Below are positions 40,420-52,150 of a stretch of 64,000 bases of DNA, in pieces. This stretch comes from Lepisosteus oculatus (Eukaryota > Chordata > Actinopteri > Semionotiformes > Lepisosteidae). A program made the translations under genes and the position numbers. Each line of letters starts with the position of its first letter. Within the stretch, counting starts at the first letter, position 1. A model generated the notes under the pieces. It was not told the origin of the DNA, made no database searches, and was given only the letters and a program-made list of their open reading frames with translations. The stretch lies in NCBI RefSeq assembly GCF_040954835.1, contig NC_090716.1, positions 12,709,275-12,773,274 on the forward strand, in the 5' to 3' direction.

Positions 40420-40790
40420 CGTTTGTGAGGGTGACCGTTTCGAGCTGCCCGGACAGTCAGTGATCGTCCTCTTCTCATTCTTTCCTCGCTCATAGACAGA
40501 TGGATCCAGAGGAGCTGTCACCCAGAAAACAATGTAACGATGACAATGTGCTGCCCCAGTCAAGCACAGACGCACTCAATCAATGGCACCCACGGACATG
40601 CGAAGAGCCGCTGTCAAGATGCTAGTGCTAACAGAGCAGGCGCAGGGGGAACAGCGCTGGGCAGCGAGACAGCACTCAGGGACGGTCAGCATTTTACTCT
40701 CGTACTCCCAAAACGAAGAGTAGCTATTGCATCGCCAGGGGATGCGAAGCGAGCAGCAGCACTGATTCGCACTGTAAAGTAATAACACCT
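40420..40790 (-). promoter_or_regulatory. Candidate non-coding first exon and CpG-rich promoter of the TBC gene
   Basis: The start-codon exon of the TBC gene needs an upstream non-coding exon. Here the minus strand has a CpG-enriched stretch of about 370 bases, unlike the AT-rich surroundings, ending in a possible donor ACAAACG|GTAATC at 40420/40419. If used, intron 1 is about 25.5 kb. No TATA box is evident. The choice rests on composition and one donor site only; another CpG-richer patch at 17.4-17.9 kb could hold an alternative first exon. Confidence 0.3.
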
Positions 40791-42980
40791 AGCGATAAAA
40801 AGCTAGAACCTGTTATTTGGTTCTTGCCTATTTTGTGAATACCAGCGTTTCACGGGTTATCTGGAAATGCTGTCGTTTCTTGCAAAAAGAAAAATAATTT
40901 TGTTTCTGAAGCCCCTCTTTTTTTTTTCCGCCCCTGCTTGGTTCTGAGTTAAACCGCTCCCCACCGCGGGCATTTGAAGTTATTAGAGTGTAACATTAAA
41001 ATTATAACGGCAAATAATGGCAGATATCCGTCTTTGTTAAAAAGACATCCTCAAGGGTGAATTCGGTTGAGGATGAGTCAAATGGTATCTACTGGTAAGA
41101 ATATAATAAAGGTTAAAAAAAGAGTAGGCCATTCACCCCACCTGGATCATCTGGTATTTAGTAGCTGATTAATCTAAGGATGTCACCCTTTTCCCTCCTT
41201 TTTTGGTGAACAGAGTCAAAATACTGACTTCCACATGGCAGTGTAGTTTGGCAGCGATGACCCAGTACCGCCAAGTTCAGAGCGTCTCCAAAAACCAATT
41301 GAGACCAGTTCTTACAGACAGTTTACATGCCTTTGGTAATTATTGGTGACGATACGCTAGTAATTACTTTCACTGGTGATCTACAGTAAGTAGAAGTTAT
41401 CAGTGAGCGGTTTACGTTCATACCGTTAGATAACTTTAAACCATTACAAAACCAGCTGCTGATTTCTGTTGAAACCAAATAAAATGTCCATCCGTTTATG
41501 TGTTTTTTTTAATCAAATAACACATTTTCACTTACTAGAAATTATAGTTAATAGTATTATTTTATTTACTCAAATAAACAAACGAGTTCTTTTTTTAAAA
41601 TGAAAACGTCTTTTAATGTCTTTTTGGAAATGAAATTTCCCTTTTTTGCCACTTTGTGCTCCGAATGGCAAACGGCCTCCAATGATTAAGGCCTCGTGTA
41701 ACGGGCAGAAGGTGAAGAAATTGAGCGATACGCCAATCCTTCCAAGCTTGTCAGATATAAGGAGACATGCAATTTTGTCTAAATTTATAATAATAAATCG
41801 TTAATAATAAACCATTTCACACCAGAAGCACTTTTGCCATTGGTAAATATCTATAGTGTGATTTTAGGATATTACTTGGGAATGCACTGTTCAAAAACGG
41901 TAAAGCCCTCAACAGAAAAAAAAAACATAAAAGGTTTAAATAATTAAAACTGTTATTCCAAAAAACTGTTATTTTTTATCATTTAACTACGTTACATTCC
42001 TATTATATTTAGTGTAAATGTTACTTTAAACGTAAAATCATTTGATTTACAGGAGAACACCACAAACCTTGGAATTATTGTCACTTTGGAAACTTTGTTT
42101 CGGTGGCGTTTAATCAGTGTATTAATGTATTGTATACTGTTTTGCTAAAATCGGACGAACTGCGTAGCAAAGAGCCTACAACCCCCCAAAGACCATGCTT
42201 AAAATCGAGTAGTTTTGTAATAACAATAGTTCATAACCGTAGCAGTTCACAAAATGGTCTCAAGCGCCATCTGGTGGTCTTTTATTTCATTTACAAAAAT
42301 ACAGTCCATTAATTGTTATGTTATCTGAACATAATATATTAATTGTATCTTTTTAATAAGGCAGGTCCAATAAAATCACATAATAGACATTTAATATTTG
42401 CTCCGTAATGTTTTCTGAGCAAATACGGTTCGGGTTTCAAACACGGTTAAGAAACAGTTTCACTCCCAAGTTCTCTCAGTCTATGAAAAGTCTGTGCCAT
42501 CTTAAAGAATCAAACACGATGACAGATATCTCACCAAAATAATTTGATGCCACAGGACTATGTGCATCTACTGTATAAAGCAGACTTTTACAAAAAACAT
42601 CAATCTGTAATTTATTTCAAAACGTCTATTGAGATGTACAGTGAATATCGACCTCGTGGGCATGACTATGTAAAAAAAATCTATTTGAATGATTATATGA
42701 TCAAGATCCTTGCCAACATTCGTTTTATCTTCATGTTTTATTAGTTTTGTAAATATAAACATATCGCGTATTTTTTTTAAAATAAAAATGAATTGAGTAT
42801 AGGGATATTTTTATTATACATTGAATAATAATTTTCTGCTGTCTAAGTCTGATTGAGACGTCACACACACGAAAAACCGCTTCCGAAGTGGAGTGATAAT
42901 TACTCTCCTATTATACTAAGGCCACGTCGGAATTATTAGGTTTCCACAGCTGCGTGAACTCTCCTGCCCTCGTGAAAATG
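40791..42980. other. Intergenic region between the TBC gene promoter and the novel secreted-protein gene
   Basis: About 2.2 kb of AT-rich DNA without recognisable genes. It holds one perfect CTCF core (42264-42277). The two flanking genes point away from each other here (head-to-head). Confidence 0.55.
42264..42277 (-). promoter_or_regulatory. CTCF core motif
   Basis: On the minus strand the sequence reads CCACCAGATGGCGC, an exact match to the CTCF core consensus CCASYAGRKGGCRS. It lies between two divergently transcribed genes, a common place for a boundary element. Binding itself is inferred. Confidence 0.6.
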
Positions 42981-42987
42981 TATAGAA
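42857..42987 (+). promoter_or_regulatory. Putative promoter of the novel secreted-protein gene
   Basis: A 7-of-8 CRE (GACGTCA, 42857-42863) and a TATA-like TATAGAA (42981-42987) lie 131-137 bases upstream of the start codon and would place a start site near 43,010. An alternative reading is that the pyrimidine-rich run ending TTCCTTCAG at about 43,040 is a splice acceptor of an upstream non-coding exon. Confidence 0.35.
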
Positions 42988-43117
42988 TTAAGCAGCACTC
43001 ACTTGTTTTTTTTTCCCCCATCTCACATGCACATTCCTTCAGCGATTTATAGAGGTCTTCAGCATAGTGTTCTTATTTCGGATCCTCAGCGTGTTTTGTT
43101 CCTCAGTTGCCAAAACA

Positions 43118-46100
43118 ATGCTGCAAGCCCAAGAAATGCTCTCGCGGTTCCTACTGGTATGGTGTTTCTTCGGCATATTGGAAGCCTTTCCCTTTCGGAC
43201 TCAAACCGATAACACTCCCTTGGAAGTTCAAGAATCGGAGGATAGCCAAAATAACTTAAACGCTAGACTGACGTCCGTTAACGTGCTTGTTCCTCAAAGA
43301 GTTGAGACTGCTTCTTGGGATTCTCGGGATCCCCAGTTTGTTAACGATATGCCAGTATTTGCAGACGTGCAATACACTTCAACAGACCTTGTTGAACAGA
43401 GAGGTTTTGGCGACCACATTGACAGTCCTAAAGAGGAAGATGGTTATTTCAGTGCATTTGATAGTTCAGATGCACATTACAAGTATAATGCCTATCCAAG
43501 ATCTATGGGCTTACAAGAGAGAAGTAATTACTTTGTTCCCAATGAATTCCATTCAGATGTCTGGCCTCCTAGATCCTCTTTGGACTTGATTGACCAAACC
43601 ACCATAGCTGAGGGTTACAAGGAGAAAGAGAACATGGGTTTCTCTGATACTGATGTCAATGTTGCATCAAGTCCTGTACTTGTTGATCATAATATGGATT
43701 TTAGTCTTTGGGACACTACTTCTATTGTAGCCAACAGGGATTCTAGTGCAAGGGGATCGTCTGAGAAAACCAAGAACGCCCCTGATGTCATGCTCTCTGA
43801 AGACCATGATGACCTGTATACCTTCACCACTACTTCTGCTCCCAGGATTGTGGAGCCCAGAGGTGAGAACACTGCTTTTGGGTCTACGCAAAAGAGCTCC
43901 AAAAGTTCTGCCGCAGCCACCTCCAAAGAATCGGCTGCCATGATGGCTTCTTCCAAAACAAAACCTCTTGAACTTTCTGCTGAAGAGTACGTCTATCTGT
44001 TTGGCCCATATGACATGGGTGGAGCTGAAGTGGTTATACCTTATTCCAAATGTGATCAAGATGCAGACTTCAACAAGTATCACTTGATCAAAAAGGAGTT
44101 GGAGCTGGGTATAAGAAAGCTGCCTCCAGGGTTGTTTAAGACCTCTTCAAGTCTTGCTGGCCAGGGCTCTCAAAGCAGTACCGCAAAACCCACCACCACT
44201 GTGAACACAGTTAAGCCTGAAACAAAGTCTAGTCCAGGTGATGACATCTCAAAGCATGACCATCTCTCACCTACTGGCACGTTAAGCCAAAATGAAGATC
44301 CGGAAGATTTCAATATACCAGGATTTAAAAGACAAGATTCTCTCTCCCCAAGCAGGAGGATAAAAATAGAATCTTCAGAAGATGCAGGTTTTGCTGATGT
44401 TTATAATTCCAATTCAGACCCTGTTTCAATGGGCGAGCAGCTTTTTGAGGATCCTGGAACTAAAGAGGGGAATGACCATGCACGAGGCCAAGCTTGGAAT
44501 GACTTGAAGTATGCAAGCATGAGCGAATCAGATTCGGTGTTTAATGAAATGGAAGTAATGCAGGAATTTGGACTGAAACACGGAAGTTCTGCATTAAACA
44601 CTGCAACTGAGGTTGACTTAAATGACCCTCGTCGCATACTTGCCGTGGAATTAGGAATGCATGTCCCTGAAGATTATGGAGACCTAGGCTTAACTGCACG
44701 GAGTAATGTTGACTACAAGGCTTCACCCAGGTTCAGTGATATTACTGCTGAAGGGCATGACCCAGGAACCAATGTGTACACCAGCTCTGATCAGGAATAT
44801 GACTCTGAAGATGGTTACTTTGACTCTTTGCCACAGAATTCAAATCTCGAGGACCACATTGGTCACAGGAGTTTCCCTTCGACCACTGGTCTTACCAATG
44901 TAATGGATAAAACCCCTAATGATTCTGATGTATTTCCTTTTCAGTTTTCCACGTCGGATGGAATGGAAAATGTTGGAGATGCTGAAATCAACTCCCGTTC
45001 AAGTGCAGATGATGGATTGAACCAATGGGGTTTTGATTCAGAGGGTCAAAGCAAAACATTGAATTTAAAAATCTCTGAAGCTATTGGCAATAAGGAAGGA
45101 TTAAGCTCTACAGAAAATGAGGACAGTTCTGTGAGGACTTCAGATGGAGATGATTATGAATGTGAGGAAGATTCAGGATCTGGTGCATCTTTGGATCATG
45201 AGACAAGTGTGCCAGACCAGTATTCTCAAGATTATGGTATAAATAAAGACCGCCAAGATTTACGAAATGAAAGACCCAGTGATGTTCGTGACACCAGTAT
45301 GGAGTTTGATAAAGACATAATGAGTGATGCGTTTGCTGAAAATCCTCCTCCTCCTCAGCCTAGAGGCTCAAATTCAAACCTAGAGGAGGAGTCTTCCAAG
45401 AGCTCTTCTATTCAAGAAGAGGGTTATAATGGCAATGAGGCTACCACTGTCGTGTCGGCATCCTTTGGTCAAGAAACTGAAAGGATGGGTTTCACTGCAG
45501 ATACCAATAAGTTTGAGATGAATGAAAATGTTTCCACTTGGACAAATGAGAAGAAGCCCATCCTTCGCTTTAAGACTCATGAGAAGTTTGAAGGTCCAGT
45601 TTCCGCAACGGGTGCTCTTGTTGGTGAGGAATCTGGTTGGGATGAAGACCACATGTCTTTGGTCATTCCAGAACCAGTACTACTAGAGTCAGATCTTGAA
45701 GCCAGTAGCACTGTGGCCAACAGCACCCCAGACCAGCATTTCATGCCCACTACGTCCGGGCATGAAAATCTCAATAAGAGATTGGATTATGAATCCATGC
45801 AGCTCCAGCGCAATGAAGAAACACATGGGGGACAAGAAGAATCTATCTCCCATGTGAATCAAGACCTCAAGTTGGCCACTGACCCTAATCCTGACTTGAA
45901 AGACATATCGGTCAATAAGAACAAGGAAAGTGCTGTAGAGAGCAGTGGCTACAGATCTGGTAGGGAGGATGATGAGGCCCCTTTCTTGGAGGATGAGAAT
46001 CCCACTGTTTCTGAACATGCCTTACGAGACAATGGAACCACAGATGATGACAAAAAAGGTGTCCTCGGCACTATTTTTAACTTGGGGGTTAATGCCAGGA

Positions 46101-46198
46101 CGTTTCACCCAAGTGGGGAAGAGAACCCTGACCGAGGTGTCAAGTTCCCTATATCCCAAGATGCTGGTTTGGCCAATGTACAAAGCCATTCAGACTGA
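43118..46198 (+). CDS. Novel single-exon gene: large acidic secreted protein, 1,026 residues, family unknown
   Basis: Uninterrupted 3,081-nt frame. I start at ATG 43118, the first ATG (A at -3); a second in-frame ATG is at 43136. Residues 1-23 are a signal peptide with a hydrophobic core (FLLVWCFFGIL) and likely cleavage LEA|FPFR. The rest has no membrane segment and looks disordered: rich in Ser, Asp, Glu, Asn and Thr, with many SxE/SD-type sites suited to secretory-pathway casein kinase (Fam20C). It has only two mature cysteines (312, 682), sparse N-glycosylation sequons (NDS, NVS, NST, NGT) and dibasic sites at 404-405 and 413-414. The motif EDGYF occurs twice (near 107-111 and 564-568). 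A more ordered hydrophobic block lies near 287-345 (EEYVYLFGPYDMGGAEVVIP). The style recalls mineral-matrix or egg-envelope proteins, but SCPP genes split the signal peptide from the body by introns, and here one exon holds all. No function is assigned. Confidence 0.85.
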   Translation: MLQAQEMLSRFLLVWCFFGILEAFPFRTQTDNTPLEVQESEDSQNNLNARLTSVNVLVPQRVETASWDSRDPQFVNDMPVFADVQYTSTDLVEQRGFGDHIDSPKEEDGYFSAFDSSDAHYKYNAYPRSMGLQERSNYFVPNEFHSDVWPPRSSLDLIDQTTIAEGYKEKENMGFSDTDVNVASSPVLVDHNMDFSLWDTTSIVANRDSSARGSSEKTKNAPDVMLSEDHDDLYTFTTTSAPRIVEPRGENTAFGSTQKSSKSSAAATSKESAAMMASSKTKPLELSAEEYVYLFGPYDMGGAEVVIPYSKCDQDADFNKYHLIKKELELGIRKLPPGLFKTSSSLAGQGSQSSTAKPTTTVNTVKPETKSSPGDDISKHDHLSPTGTLSQNEDPEDFNIPGFKRQDSLSPSRRIKIESSEDAGFADVYNSNSDPVSMGEQLFEDPGTKEGNDHARGQAWNDLKYASMSESDSVFNEMEVMQEFGLKHGSSALNTATEVDLNDPRRILAVELGMHVPEDYGDLGLTARSNVDYKASPRFSDITAEGHDPGTNVYTSSDQEYDSEDGYFDSLPQNSNLEDHIGHRSFPSTTGLTNVMDKTPNDSDVFPFQFSTSDGMENVGDAEINSRSSADDGLNQWGFDSEGQSKTLNLKISEAIGNKEGLSSTENEDSSVRTSDGDDYECEEDSGSGASLDHETSVPDQYSQDYGINKDRQDLRNERPSDVRDTSMEFDKDIMSDAFAENPPPPQPRGSNSNLEEESSKSSSIQEEGYNGNEATTVVSASFGQETERMGFTADTNKFEMNENVSTWTNEKKPILRFKTHEKFEGPVSATGALVGEESGWDEDHMSLVIPEPVLLESDLEASSTVANSTPDQHFMPTTSGHENLNKRLDYESMQLQRNEETHGGQEESISHVNQDLKLATDPNPDLKDISVNKNKESAVESSGYRSGREDDEAPFLEDENPTVSEHALRDNGTTDDDKKGVLGTIFNLGVNARTFHPSGEENPDRGVKFPISQDAGLANVQSHSD

Positions 46199-46226
46199 AT
46201 ACTTTCCAGGCTTCTTCACACATCAG

Positions 46227-46303
46227 GTAGGGGTTGCTTCTTAATTTCTTCACTTGATTGAATCCTAGGGCTTGTCTTCCCCCCCCCCCCCCCCCCCCCC
46301 CAG
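46227..46303 (+). other. Possible 77-nt intron in the 3' UTR, with a C23 tract as pyrimidine run
   Basis: CATCAG|GTAGGG at 46227 looks like a donor. A run of 23 C (46279-46301) followed by AG (46302-46303) looks like an acceptor, with TTGATTGA as a possible branch region. The donor is 28 nt after the stop codon, close enough to avoid nonsense-mediated decay. Speculative. Confidence 0.25.
46279..46301 (+). repeat. Poly(C) tract, 23 C
   Basis: Uninterrupted run of C in the 3' UTR of the novel gene; its exact length may be affected by sequencing. Confidence 0.9.
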
Positions 46304-46585
46304 TTATTATTTTTGTTTAAATTAAAACCTTCTGTAACTTTTCAGGTTCCTTTTTCATGAAGCATTATTTCAGTTCTTTGTATGTATATTTTGATATCTT
46401 AGTTTCCTGAGTTAGCTTTGTTTAACATGGAAAGGAACAATCATTTATAATGAAGGGCATGTGGTTACATGGATCTTTTATTTTTCCAGACCCTGCTGTC
46501 TTCCAGAGCCCTGCTGATGGTATTGCAATGTATGATTCATCCAGTTGGGTCAACCTTTGATCCTCTTGTAAGATTGTAGAGCAAT

Positions 46586-46610
46586 AATAAAACTGGGGAA
46601 ATCCTCAACA
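46586..46610 (+). terminator. Poly(A) signal of the novel secreted-protein gene
   Basis: AATAAA at 46586-46591, followed about 20 bases later by a GT-rich stretch (GTGTCTCTGTTCTTTC), a standard cleavage arrangement. It gives a 3' UTR of about 410 nt. Confidence 0.75.
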
Positions 46611-49600
46611 GTGTCTCTGTTCTTTCATTTCTTAGCCAGAACTGAGGCCAATGGCAATATCTGAATTGGACTGACTTCTAACAGCCCCAGTACTTATGGC
46701 TTGCCACAGTTTTTGCTTCTCAAGCTGTTTTTGCCAGTCATAATTTTAGGAAAACAGTATGGAGTATTGCTGCTCATCTGTGAGCAGCATGAGAAGGATG
46801 TGGCATGTGTTTCTGTTACTTGATGATGGTATTTGATTTAATGCTCTTTTTATGAGGATTATTGAGAGCTTTTCAGTTTGGTTCGTCATAGGCGTAAGGC
46901 CAGTGCTATAGATTATAGCCATGATAGTGCAAACAGCATAAAGAGAAGTATTCTCTTGTACTTTCAGTTTGGGACTACAGAATTAATGTCCACAAGAGGT
47001 CACTATATATCTATGTACGGTACTTCTTTCAGTTCACAATTTGGCTTCAGGAACAAAGCTGAAACCTGGGTGCTCTACTACCAACAGCAGTAGCAATTGC
47101 TTGCTTTTGTATACCGCCTTCCATCCTGTGCTTTAGACGGAGGAGGGAACCAACTAAATGTAGATGGAATGAGAAACTTCTTCACTACCTGATTTAAGGC
47201 TGTGTTGTACAAGTCCAAAGTTAAAATCGCAACTCTTACAAGTGGCCAAGTAGTCATGGCCTCAGCCTAAGGACAGCCCCTCTTCTGAATTCAAAGTGGG
47301 ATTTACTGTAGGTTTGAGTTTTCAGGCCATTTGGTAAATGCTCTTGCTGCAAAGGGTAGCATCTGAAATCAGTTTATAGGTTTAAAATTGTGCTCTGATG
47401 GATAACTTTGTATTTAGGGATATTTTATTAGTTTGTTGCAAACCTCGATCGAGTTTATTTGTCACTCTGGAAGTCAGTCTTAGTCCCATATTGCTGCCTT
47501 GTTAATGATAGTATCCCACTTATCTTGTGAAAACAGTAGGTATTCTCCACAAGTCTTTTTCACTGTCCACAGCTTTTCCATGTTTCAAAACGAAAAGCCT
47601 TCTCACTTAAAATGTTTGCATTTATTTTGGACATGCATTTCAGGACATTCTCATGTGTTAAAAAGTCCTTCTGTTTTTAACTACCCTCCATTTTGTGCAC
47701 TGGCAAAATGACCTTAAACCTACAGGTTATCATGTCCCTGCTGTGCTCTAGGTGCTCTCCTGGAAGATAACTCAATTTAGTTACCATGGCTCCTGGGACA
47801 GAAATAAAATGTGTTAATCATGTATCCATAATTACATCTTGTGAGGAACGGTACTCTGTGAAAAAAAATGGCAGGAAACTACAGTGCTTTGCATTATGGA
47901 GTCCACACCTCGATCAAATGACTATAAATGTTAGGTAAGCATAGTAAAAGATTAAACATACTAGTCTATACAAAATACTCTTCTAAAAAAAAATGTTAAT
48001 GTGATACTGATCCTTGTTGAGTGTACCGAAGCTTTAGAAGACGGGTTAGTGTGCTGTGAAACATCCTTAAAATAATTCCTTTTATGCTCTGATGTGCAAT
48101 CAACTTATTTTGACCTGTTCTCTCACACAAAGCATTTTCTTTGTTTTTTGTTATGCTTAAGGCAAATGGTTTTTTCCTTTAATATTTTTATGTGCCATAA
48201 GTTTATTTATACATATTTGAGGTTTGAATTCTTAGTTTTCTCTTTTACAAATGGTGATCAAAGCAAAATGTGAGAGTGAATTATAGCTCAGCAGAGCGAT
48301 GCATATTCATATCTAATAACAGTTCTGGAGCATGCACAAAAAGCGAAAGATGTTTGTACTAAAATGTGTAACCAAGGGGATTTACATAACATATGTGCTA
48401 GTTTAATTTATGTGACTGTGAAACAGCTCAGAGACAATGTAAGGCACCTGCAGTCAGCAAAGAGCAGTTTACAGCCTAACAGTATAGGGGGAAATGTCAG
48501 AGCAACCTTTTTTAGAATGAACAAATGCAGCAAAATGAACAGATTCTGTTTAAATATTAGCTGAATGCATCACCAGGACCTGGCAAAAAGGGAGCTTAGC
48601 ATTTCTCCAGCAGTATCTACTGTTAAAAGGGCGCATCTGCCCTTAGCACTTCAATCTGTAGGTTAATATCTGTTTGTTCTCCCATGTGCAGATGAGAGAT
48701 AAAGCTTCTCTTCATTTTCTTTCATTTGGGGAGGTCTTTGACTGAGCAGTAATTTAACAAAGAGTACTGTTTGCATTTGGGGCTAATTGTAGTACAGATT
48801 AAGTATTTTGTATTTGTTTTTTTTTCTACTACAGCCTTAAACTGTATTTCCCTTTTCTCTGGGCATAGTTTGCGATGCAGGCTTTTGTACAAGTATGGGA
48901 TGCTTTCTGCAGACGTAGCAAGTACATCAACACCAATGTTTATGTCAGTATTGGTCCAGGTCTTGAATGGGTGCCAGCTGAAGCCCTACTAATTTCATGG
49001 CAGAGAACACAATTCCTGCAGAAAATTGAAACAACCTACCAATTATTAATAGCACCTTTGAAATTCTTGGCAAAATTAGATGGTAACAAATAATACACCT
49101 TAAGAAAGCTTGTCAGTTTTTTCAGTAATTCTCTAAACATCACACACTTTTGCCACAGATTTATAGATACAAATTTTTGTATAATACAGTACCTTGACAC
49201 AAATAAGCATGGCGCCTCGTGTTGGAACATCAAATTCTGAGGCGTCTGCTGCATTTCCCGGCTTCGGGACTAATCCAATGCACCTGTATTGTAGACAGCA
49301 TTACTTAGCTGGATCTCTTCTGGTCTAGGAAGTCACAGAGACTGTACCATTTGGCTCCTAATTAAGCTTGACTTTCTAAATTCAATGACGTTAAACAGAA
49401 TGTGCCCGTGGGCAATCTATCCGTGAAGTGACCTTCACCTGAATTGGTCAAACAGACAGAAATAAAAAAAAACAGGGATTCTGAGGCGCTCTGGAAGAAG
49501 AGCTGCATGGAGAGCACTGAAAGTTGACTTGGAATCCAACATTACATTTTTCAAATCCTATTTCCTCCCAGATTGCTGATCTATACAACGTCCGTGTGGT

Positions 49601-51562
49601 GACTGTTTTTCTTATTGACTGTAGCGTAATTATGTGGCCAGCCCTTTTCACCCGCTCTCCAGCGCTACACTGACAGATGATTCCTGCATTGGCTTTTAAG
49701 TTAAATCGCACGCTCCAAGATTGGTGTATTGACATGGCCAGAACCTGGCAGGGCCACTTCCCGACAGAACCTGTCCAAGCATCCTCCGCTGCTCATTAGG
49801 ACGCCTCTTCATCAACAGATTTGTAATAGTTTGCCTGTGCAGCTTTATGAGAAACGGAGACACTTGTGAAAAGCTGGAGGGTCGACTTATATGAGAATTT
49901 GTCTGCAGCAGCTGCACTGGCTATTGATGAGCTGCACAATTTGAAAAATAAAAACGTCTTTTGGAATTGTGTCGCGCTTGTCGTGCATCGATTATGCGTT
50001 TCAGTCAAAGAGCTTTTTCATTCGACATATTGCATAGTAAAAGCAATTTACTTTAATGGTCACCCATAAACAATTTCGAAAGCTTCATTTTTAGATAATT
50101 TTACACATAGTTTGACACAGATATATGAAAGGTAGGCTTTCAGTTCTCACACTGACATAAACATTGTTTTTATATGCTATTAGGCAAAAGTTTGTAATTT
50201 TTCACATTTTTCCTAACATGTAAGGATAATGGCAGTAAAAAACTCCAGCAGACCCATTGCCAGTAGTAATACATTTATAAATCCTCATGTTTTGGGGAAA
50301 TTTGCAAGAGCTTTAGTAACTACAGACAAACCCACACATTGTATCAAATGCAATGGATGTGTCTGCCATTAATTTAAATACAGATATTTGCGAATTACAG
50401 TACAGTATATATTGGCAGAGACGTTTCACAAAGACGATAGGCATGTATGTCCATTCTGCAAAGCAAGTGCCAGATCGGTGATGGTATTTTGTTGTGGCTG
50501 TTAAATTCTCAGAAGGTTCTGATCCTTTGACCCACCAATGTATGGAATTACAGTACTTTAGAATCTGATGTTATTGTTCCTGTCCTTCTTTAAACTCCTT
50601 CCCAAAGCAGGATGTAGGCTTGATTTTTCTATTGTAGTCCTCAGAAAAACACTTCTTAATTCCCCTGTTATTGGGGAATAAGTGATTCATAAATTCATTT
50701 TAATGATATTCGATTGAAAGGTCCCTTTTCAATATAATTGTAGCATGCTCTCACACCCTAATCTTACATACTACAAATACAGATACATATATACAGTAGA
50801 TGTGTGGTTAGTCCTGGGATTTTTGGAATTCAGTGCATAGGGAACATAAGGAAAGATTAACAACATGAGACATTCAGGGATAAAAGCATTCTACCATGTC
50901 CAAAGTAAACAAGAGGACTTCACAGGTTTGCCAGCAAAATGTCACTTTTGTCCTGAAGGGTTAAACTTTTTTAAGGCTTCAACACTCCTATCTAAATATC
51001 ACAAGCAGCACTGACGCTGGTACGTACTGTGAAGTGGAAATGTCAGAGTTTAATTTTGATACTCATCAACGACAGGCCTGTAATTATCACAATGTGGCTG
51101 CAGTTGCCCTCAGGGCAGATTGGCTAGTGAGCCACAGAGGCAGCACATGGCTCCATTATGAATGGTAAATCCAATAAGCCATCATCCTACTAAAAAGGAT
51201 CCTTATTAATGTGAAAGAAGCACTATCATTAGATTCAGTGAGCCTCAGGTAAAAGCAGGCTGGTGTAATAATACAGCAAGATTTGTTTAATTTGGGCTTT
51301 CCTGTAAGGATACGAGTCATTTGAACACATACTGCAGTGTGCTTTGAGCCTGACAGTGTAGCTTCACGCAGGTGTGATTCACACACCCACCGGCTAGTTA
51401 CAGGTATTTGCAAGCATGTAAATCTTAAGCTCACCCCCAGTTTCTCCCACCCTCATTGAGCATTCTAAGCTTTTCAAATTACAAGACCAAAGCCAAAGAG
51501 CAGGAGATGGATTGGCATTTCAATGGTTCCTTCTACCCTTTCCCCCATTATGGAAATTGAAA

Positions 51563-51582
51563 TACTGTACAGCTGTACAGTA
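51563..51582. repeat. Perfect 20-bp palindrome
   Basis: TACTGTACAGCTGTACAGTA is its own reverse complement and carries the locally over-represented word TACTGTA on both arms. Confidence 0.9.
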
Positions 51583-52150
51583 CATAGAGATGTATTAGGC
51601 TCTCTCTGTCATCCCTGCTTCTGATACATGAGACATATAATCCTCATTATTGATATTTTCTATGGTTTAATTTTTTAAGTGTGCACATCAGCTACTGTAT
51701 ACAGACAAACACACAACTTGCACATATCCACATTAATGAAGAGAATATAATTCACCTCAAAGATGAGTAAGCTTGCTCTTAGCAAATTATTTCGTGAATA
51801 CAAAGTGGCCAAAGTGATGCTACTGGAGCTCTTCCATAGCTAATAATGAACTACTGAGAGGACAGGGTCAGTCCTAACGTGTTAATTATGTTTCTGGAAG
51901 AAATACCAGCTTTCTTCGAAGGGTGACCTCTGAAAATTACAGCCTATCAAGCCATATTAAGGAAGTCTTAATTACCCTCTTCATGCAGATGACTATCCAA
52001 GTGCCAAAAGCAGTATCATACAGTGGAATCGAACTGCCAAGGAAGAGCATTTGAGAGCATACAGTACAAATCAAAGGTGATTAATAGAAAAGTGAATCTC
52101 GACCATTTTTTTCCTTTGCACTATTAAGCAACCTCATACTGCCATGGTAA

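Noticed and set aside
43067..43117. Upstream extension of the secreted-protein frame
   Set aside because: The extension begins at GTG, not ATG. The first ATG (43118) has A at -3 and leads directly into a good signal peptide.
43667..44083. Antisense and alternative-frame ORFs inside the secreted-protein gene
   Set aside because: Shadows of the real frame with no independent support.
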